Shown here: one piece after another, positions 59,701 through 64,000 of the stretch
Position numbering within the stretch: position 1 is the stretch's first letter
Layout of the letters: the number at the start of each line of letters is the position of its first letter
From: Deltaproteobacteria bacterium
GTDB taxonomy: Bacteria; Myxococcota_A; Polyangia; Polyangiales; Ga0077539
Direction: 5' to 3'
Length of the DNA: 64,000 bases
Assembly: GCA_016704445.1 (NCBI GenBank)
Contig: JADJAE010000045.1
Location: forward strand, 31,307-95,306
The notes under the pieces: generated by a model
Database searches by the model: none
What the model was told of the DNA's origin: nothing
What the model saw: only the letters and a program-made list of their open reading frames with translations
Program-made: the position numbers and the translations under genes

Positions 59701-60204
59701 ATCGAGGGGAGGATCGCCGACCGTCTCGGAGTGGCGGGCGAGGGGGAGGTCTTCCGCGCCGAGCTCACGTCCCGGGCGCGCCGGGTGGTCGGGCTCGCGG
59801 TCGACCTGAGGTTGAAGGCCTTCCTGGGGCGGGCGCTGGAGGCGAAGGCCCAGCAGGCCGAGTGGCTCGAAGGGCTCGCGATGGTGGTCGGCAACCGGCC
59901 CCCCGCGGAGTGGACCGACGGGGAGATCACCCGCTTCGAGGTCGGACTCGAGGAGGTGCGGGCGCTCTTCCTCCGCGCAGAGGACCTCGTCGTGGGGCGC
60001 GCCGAGACGCATCGTCCGAAGCTGCTTCGGCCCGATCAGCTCGGGGCGATCGAGGGGGTGGAGCGGGAGATTCTCAAGCTGCTCGAAGGGCGTCTCGGTG
60101 GGCAGCGCGACGTCTGGCTCGCGGCCCTCAGCCGCACGCTCAACACGGTGCTCGAACCCGTGGCGGGGGCTGCGCAGGAGGAGTCCGAAGGGGGTCCTGG
60201 ATGA
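56776..60204 (+). CDS. sspC: Large P-loop ATPase, SspC-like
   Basis: A 1,142-residue protein starting at GTG 56776, overlapping the stop of the gene before. The ATPase domain is N-terminal: Walker A GPYGVGKSAF near residue 65, Walker B VVIVVDELGKCLEY near 195, and a sensor-like ILLVTLLHQAF near 235. The remaining 850 residues are helical and contain no recognised nuclease motif. This size and position (between a DUF4007 gene and a PP-loop gene) fit SspC-type ATPases; DUF499/BrxC-like ATPases are related alternatives. It would power the modification complex. An ATGA overlap joins it to the next gene. Confidence 0.8.
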   Translation: MSRLSDLFEVRRRFFRSVHLATDALRPDACDGYVLTPLGQATLGRIFDGLGEGRTERAWTLTGPYGVGKSAFVVLLAQLLNGTSESSALRALQSADRGLERRLQQLRGSSRGFCPVLVSGTYGPLLPALLDAVERAILGMFRPSAHQHILLRELRGLRVSRAKTADLHRRAVKLFSDLAEFVHQKHGSGVVIVVDELGKCLEYAARGQGRADEVFLLQELAEAASRSGARPILLVTLLHQAFDRYAKDLAAETRAEWVKVQGRFEDVAFLDAPGELLRLAARSIRRRDDLPPERYRHYDALAAEAVVLGLAPAEQQATLRQLAPLHPTAALLLPGLCRGPLAQNERSLFGFLTSTADGAFGAFLASPLAGADSSPAYTVDLLYDFVAETLGPAQYTLSTGRHWAAIDEAIARLPAGEPAMSARLLKAIGLLGLLGSRAVRASRAVLSFALDAHATPEHDVAAALERLTASSHVVYRRHSDAFALWEGSDIDLEAHFDEARQRPPGVEEITALLRDRMVLRPWVARRHFFETGTLRYFDVTFGTPEGVSATAEAELGGADGRIVYLLPEGSESVDDLVGAATGAAQRSDLVFGVPREGRSLLAGAHDWCAWESVRRSVGALSNDPVARRELSARIHFATDRLDTAVQSCFGLVDGARVAWVHDGAPTAWSGARALSSALSAVCDQSFPEAPLVRNELLNRRSLSSAAAAARRSLLDAMIEHGARPRLGIEGTPPEYSMYASLLAAGGLHREVRGRWGYGAPLGDDPLRLAPTWKRIEAFLDGTEVEARPLRALFDELARRPIGLREGPMPVLFFAVVLSTPGEVALFEDGSFVPEITGAVVERLLRRIDHFAVARYRLDDGRIEVLRALWSALGFEGESGKPIELTRAVVRRVSQLPRYSRGTRSVGAVAIAARDAVLTARDPLRLLFRDLPGALGMTPIGHGVEVDAAVVGAEYAARLTTALRELAGAHPALLATIEGRIADRLGVAGEGEVFRAELTSRARRVVGLAVDLRLKAFLGRALEAKAQQAEWLEGLAMVVGNRPPAEWTDGEITRFEVGLEEVRALFLRAEDLVVGRAETHRPKLLRPDQLGAIEGVEREILKLLEGRLGGQRDVWLAALSRTLNTVLEPVAGAAQEESEGGPG

Positions 60205-61007
60205 GCGATGCGGAGCCGAAGAAGGTGCGGCACGTGCTCGGGTTGTCGGGGGGCAAGGACTCCTCGGCGCTCGCCATCTACCTGCGCGAGCGGGTGCCGG
60301 AGATGGAGTACGTGTTCTGCGACACGGGCAAGGAGCTGCCGGAGACGTACGAGTTTCTGACGAAGATGGAGGCGTATCTCGGCAAGCCCATCCAGCGGCT
60401 GATGAGCGATCGGGACTTCGATCACTACCTCGACGTCTTCAATGGATATCTCCCTTCGAGCCGGATGCGGTGGTGTACGCGGCTGCTGAAGCTGAAGCCC
60501 TTCGAGCAGTACGTCGGCAATGATCCGGTGATCAACTACGTGGGGATTCGCGCGGATGAGCAGCGCGAGGGGTACATCTCCACGAAGCCCAACATCACGT
60601 CGGTGTTTCCGTTCCGGGACGACGGCATCGCCAAGGCGGATGTGTTCCGGATACTGGAAGAGAGCGGGGTGGGGATTCCCGAGTACTACAAGTGGCGCTC
60701 GCGCTCGGGGTGCTCGTTCTGCTTCTTCCAGAGGAAGGAAGAGTGGGTGGGGCTCAAGCGGGAGCACCCGGACCTCTTCGCGGAGGCGAAGGGCTACGAG
60801 AAGAGCGACCCGGAGACGGGGGAGCGGTTCACGTGGCGACAGGGCGAGAGCCTCGACGAGCTGATCGCGAAGGAAGAGGCGCGCGGCGGGGAGAAGCGGC
60901 CCGAGCGCGGGGTGAAACGGAAGAACCTGCCGCTGGTGAGCGTGTTCGCGGAGCCGGACGACGAGCCGGATGACGAGGATCGGCCGTGTCTGATTTGTGA
61001 GTTGTAG
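60201..61007 (+). CDS. sspD: PAPS-reductase-like PP-loop enzyme, SspD/DndC-like
   Basis: A 268-residue protein. The PP-loop SGGKDSS is at 16-22, which binds ATP for adenylation of the substrate as in PAPS reductases and DndC. Cysteines that could hold an iron-sulfur cluster or take sulfur occur in SSRMRWCTRLLKLKP, SGCSFCFF and CLICEL at the C-terminus. DndC/SspD enzymes activate the DNA backbone for sulfur entry. The sulfur donor partner, cysteine desulfurase (SspA/IscS), is not in the window and may be encoded elsewhere. The reading frame is intact. Confidence 0.87.
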   Translation: MSDAEPKKVRHVLGLSGGKDSSALAIYLRERVPEMEYVFCDTGKELPETYEFLTKMEAYLGKPIQRLMSDRDFDHYLDVFNGYLPSSRMRWCTRLLKLKPFEQYVGNDPVINYVGIRADEQREGYISTKPNITSVFPFRDDGIAKADVFRILEESGVGIPEYYKWRSRSGCSFCFFQRKEEWVGLKREHPDLFAEAKGYEKSDPETGERFTWRQGESLDELIAKEEARGGEKRPERGVKRKNLPLVSVFAEPDDEPDDEDRPCLICEL

Positions 61008-61036
61008 ATCATGAGAGGGAATGCGGGGGGCATTCG

Positions 61037-62643
61037 ATGGTGAACTTCTCTGACCTGTTGAGCCGGGCCGACGCGGCGCTACTCCAGGAACTGATCGGAC
61101 CGGGGGTCGTGCAGCTGCTGTTCGCGCTCGACCCGGAGAACGCGGGCCCCGCCAGCCTCCGGTCGATGCTCTTGGGCATGCGCCCGGCGGCCGAACTGCT
61201 CCTCTCAAAGAGACCCGGCCGCGCCTCCTCGAACTCCTCCGGCCCGCCGAGGCCCACGCGATGATGTCGCACCTGGGCCTCGTTCCGGTGGCCAACCCTT
61301 CCCTGTTCTGTTGGCGATGCCGGTGCGTCGCGGCTCCGCGGTCGCGCTTCTCTTGCTCGCGTTCTTCGGGCTGGCGGTGCCCGAAGTAAGCCGAACCCGA
61401 CGCGCCACCGTGCGAGATCGGCGGCGGCTACGAGCTCTTCCCGCACCAGCGGGCGGCCGCGCGGGACGTCGCGCGCACGCTCGACGCGCCCCCGCACCGG
61501 GTGCTGCTCCACATGCCCACCGGGTCGGGTAAGACGCGCACGGCGATGAGCCACGTGGCGGGGCACCTTCGGCACAACGAAGAGGGCCTGGTGGTCTGGC
61601 TCGCCGCCGCGGAGGAGCTGTGCGGTCAGGCCGCCGACGAGTTCAGCGAGGCATGGAAGAAGCTGGGGAATCGATCGATCCCGATCCATCGCTGGTGGGG
61701 CGGCGCCGAGATGGGCCCCGAGGTGCCGCGCGAGGGGTTCGTCGTCGCCGGGCTGGCGAAGCTCTTCAGCCGCGGAGTCGAGGACCCGGCCTGGCTGGCG
61801 CGCCTCGGCGATCGAACAACGTTGATCGTCTTCGATGAAGCGCACCAGGCCATCGCGCCGGCGTATCGGCACGTCGTCGAGGCGCTCGCGGCGCGGCGCG
61901 AGGGCGTCGGGATCCTCGGCCTGAGCGCGACCCCCGGCCGCACCTGGAACGACGTCGACGAGGACGCCCGCCTGTCCGAGTTCTTTGGCCATCAGAAGGT
62001 GACCCTCAAGATCCGCGGCTACGCCAATCCGGTCGAGTACCTCGTCGACGAGGGCTACCTCGCGCGGCCGGTCTATCGAGCCATCGAGCATCAGAGCGCC
62101 GAGCTCTCACACCAAGAGCGCACGAGCCTCGCCTCGCAACTCGACATCCCCTCTTCGGTCTTGCGACGGCTGGCCGACAGCCACCTGCGCAACCTCTACA
62201 TCGCCAATGAGGTTCGCGCGCTGGCTCGACGACACTGGCGCATCATCGTGTTCAGCACCACCGTCGAGCACGCCGTGATGCTGGCCGCGGTGCTCCAGGC
62301 CCAAGGGATCCAGACCCGGGCGGTGACCGCGTCGACCGTGAGCGCCGAGCGGGCGGCGGCGATTCGCTGGTATCGCCAGCCCACCAACGAGGAGACCCGG
62401 GTGCTCACCAACTACGGTGTGCTCACGACCGGCTTCGATGCACCCCGGACGAGCGCCGCGCTCATCGCGAGGCCCACGAAGTCGCTCGTGCTCTACAGCC
62501 AGATGGTCGGCCGCGCCATCCGTGGCCCTCGGGCCGGGGGCAACCGCGAGGCCGAGATCGTGACGGTCGTGGATACCGCGCTGCCGGGCTTTCGCAGCCT
62601 CAGTGAGTCGTTCGCCAACTGGGAGGATGTATGGACGCAGTAG
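61037..62643 (+). pseudogene. SF2 DEAD/DEAH helicase of the defence operon (frameshifted N-terminus)
   Basis: From ATG 61037 (MVNFSDLLSRADAALLQELI) the coding frame changes near 61204, 61306 and 61400, then stays open to 62643. Joined, the N-terminus reads ...LKETRPRLLELLRPAEAH..., LLLLAFFGLAVPE, CEIGGGYELFPHQRAAARDV. Helicase motifs: I in HMPTGSGKT, II in LIVFDEAHQ, III in LGLSATPGRT, V in VLTTGFDAPRTSA and VI in QMVGRAIRG. It overlaps the next gene by 13 bases. It may be part of the restriction arm (SspFGH-type cassettes follow sspBCD in some genomes), but I cannot assign a letter. Confidence 0.75.
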
Positions 62644-64000
62644 TCACCGAGCAGAATTTCGACGTCGTGCCGACCCGCCTCGCAGTGAAGGCGATGCGCG
62701 ACAGCGGCTACAAGAACGCCGCATTCGCGATCGCCGAACTGGTCGACAACGCCGTGCAGGCCGGGGCCCGCTGCGTGGAGATCCTCTGCAAAGAGGACGA
62801 AGCGCTGGCGAAGCAGAACGTCCGCCGTCGCATCCAGCAGATCGCCGTGATCGACGACGGCCAGGGGATGAGCGCCGAAGTGCTGCGCCGGGCGCTGCAG
62901 TTCGGCAACGGCGAGCGCCTCGACGACCGCTCAGGCATCGGGCGCTTCGGCATGGGGCCCCCATTCGTCCATTTCCCAGGCGTCCCGCGTCGATGTCTGG
63001 AGCTGGCAGGCCGGGCACGCCACCGCCCAGCACAGCTATCTCGACCTCGACGAGATCGCGCAGGGGCTCATGCGAGATGTCCCGCTGCCGGCGCCGAAGT
63101 CCCTCCCGCCGGAGTGGCTGAAGATGTCGGCGACCGCCAGCCTCGCACGGAGCGGCACCCTGGTGCTCTGGAGTCGGCTCGACAAGTGCGATTGGAAGAC
63201 CGCCAAGGCGCTCTTCAGTAACTCTGAATACACCATCGGGCGGATCTATCGGTACTTCCTCCGTGATGGCAAGGCGCGCCTCCGGATGGGGTCGTTTCTC
63301 CATGGCCACCACAAGATGGACTACGACGAGGACGCCCGGCCTAACGATCCGCTCTACCTGATGGACGGCACATCGGCCCCCGCCGCCGTGGGCGGACACG
63401 CCGATGTTCGAGCCCTACGGGGCGCCGCATGCGATCCAGCACCGGGTGGGCGACAAGATCCACGTGGTCACCGTGCGCTTCTCGATCGCGAAGAAGGAGG
63501 CGCGGTCAGGGCACAACGCGGGCGGCGAGGAGCACGGCAAGCACGCGAAGAACAACATCGGCGTCTCGGTGATTCGCGCCTCGCGGGAGCTCGAGCTCCA
63601 GACAGGGTGGTGCAACGGGTACGATCCGCGCGACCGCTGGTGGGGGGTCGAGGTCGACTTCCCTCCGGCGCTCGACGAGGTCTTCGGGGTGCCCAACAAC
63701 AAGCAGGGGGCGCGCGCCCTCGCGGAGTTCGCCGCGCTCGACCTCGATCAGATCGCCGGTCGCGAGGGCTACGCGAGCGAGCAGGCGCTCATCGAGGCAT
63801 GGAATGAAGAGCACGACCCGCGGCTGATCCTCGTGAAGGTTAAGCAGCTCATTAACAGCAACCTCGGGGTGATTCGCGCCGCCATCAAATCGCAGCACGC
63901 GCGGTCGGAGAAGAAGCGGCGCCACGAGGACGCCAACTCCGCCGAGTCGCGGGGCAAGACCGTCGCCGAGCAGCGCGACGCGCTGAGGGCAACGTCCGGG
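62631..64000 (+). pseudogene. GHKL (Hsp90-like) ATPase of the defence operon, partial and frameshifted
   Basis: Starts at ATG 62631 within the helicase end. The Bergerat ATP fold is visible: N-box AIAELVDNAVQAGARCVEIL near residue 40, G1 box AVIDDGQGMSAE near 77, and RSGIGRFGMG near 105. The frame shifts near 62960 (into SSISQASRVDVWSWQAGHAT) and near 63380 (into PPPWADTPMFEPYGAPHAIQ), and stays open to the window end (KQLINSNLGVIRAAIKSQHA). GHKL ATPases of this type accompany helicases in many defence operons. Its C-terminus and any later gene lie outside the window. Confidence 0.75.

Overview
The window is very GC-rich, almost completely coding, and has the gene style of a large-genome Myxococcota. 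I infer a Polyangia member close to Sandaracinus, but no marker gene here proves that. The reasons are three Hanks-type Ser/Thr kinases, two of them next to or fused with TPR modules, many exported lipoproteins with Asp/Thr/Pro-rich linkers after the lipobox, large Cys-rich tandem-repeat lipoproteins, FG-GAP and WNGT-type beta-propeller proteins, and several AAA+ ATPases. No rRNA, tRNA, CRISPR array or insertion sequence was seen.

Layout. 1-7.7 kb: FG-GAP lipoprotein (cut by the window edge), a Tat-exported flavin amine oxidase convergent with a lipoprotein cytochrome c, then a minus-strand run of outer-membrane-like protein, zinc-ribbon Ser/Thr kinase and degenerate J-domain/TPR protein, and a YceI protein. 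7.7-20 kb: a small CxxC membrane protein, a Ycf46-like AAA+ ATPase, an XRE regulator, a giant TPR protein of about 2,590 codons (split by one frameshift) and a second Ser/Thr kinase. 20-30.7 kb: a Cys-rich lipoprotein with about 35 repeats and a DUF2135-like end (several frameshifts), prfC, a Fam20C-like lipoprotein kinase, another Cys-rich surface protein and a cupredoxin lipoprotein. 30.8-43 kb: a hybrid histidine kinase, lipoproteins, a frameshifted beta-propeller, another Cys-rich repeat lipoprotein, and a soluble FtsH-like AAA+/M41 protease whose stop codon lies inside a 396-bp near-perfect palindrome. 43-54.8 kb: a hypothetical protein, a kinase-TPR fusion (frameshifted), a Ca2+-ATPase-like P-type ATPase, a sugar-dehydrogenase-like lipoprotein, a LuxR regulator, a PEGA-like membrane protein and a thioesterase.

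54.8-64 kb is a defence locus. A divergent XRE/S24 repressor faces an operon of DUF4007 protein, large P-loop ATPase and PAPS-reductase-like PP-loop enzyme, followed by an SF2 helicase and a GHKL (Hsp90-like) ATPase that runs off the window. The first three match the SspB-SspC-SspD module that makes single-stranded DNA phosphorothioate, and the last two are candidate partner (SspFGH-type) genes. Two copies of an 18-bp palindrome sit in the divergent promoter region, one touching the sspB start codon, so repressor control of the operon is likely.

Quality warning. At least seven genes carry single-base or few-base frameshifts, mostly in C/G runs or in near-identical repeats. Simple arithmetic restores full-length frames in several of them, so sequencing or assembly error is the first explanation, but real pseudogenisation cannot be excluded from the sequence alone.
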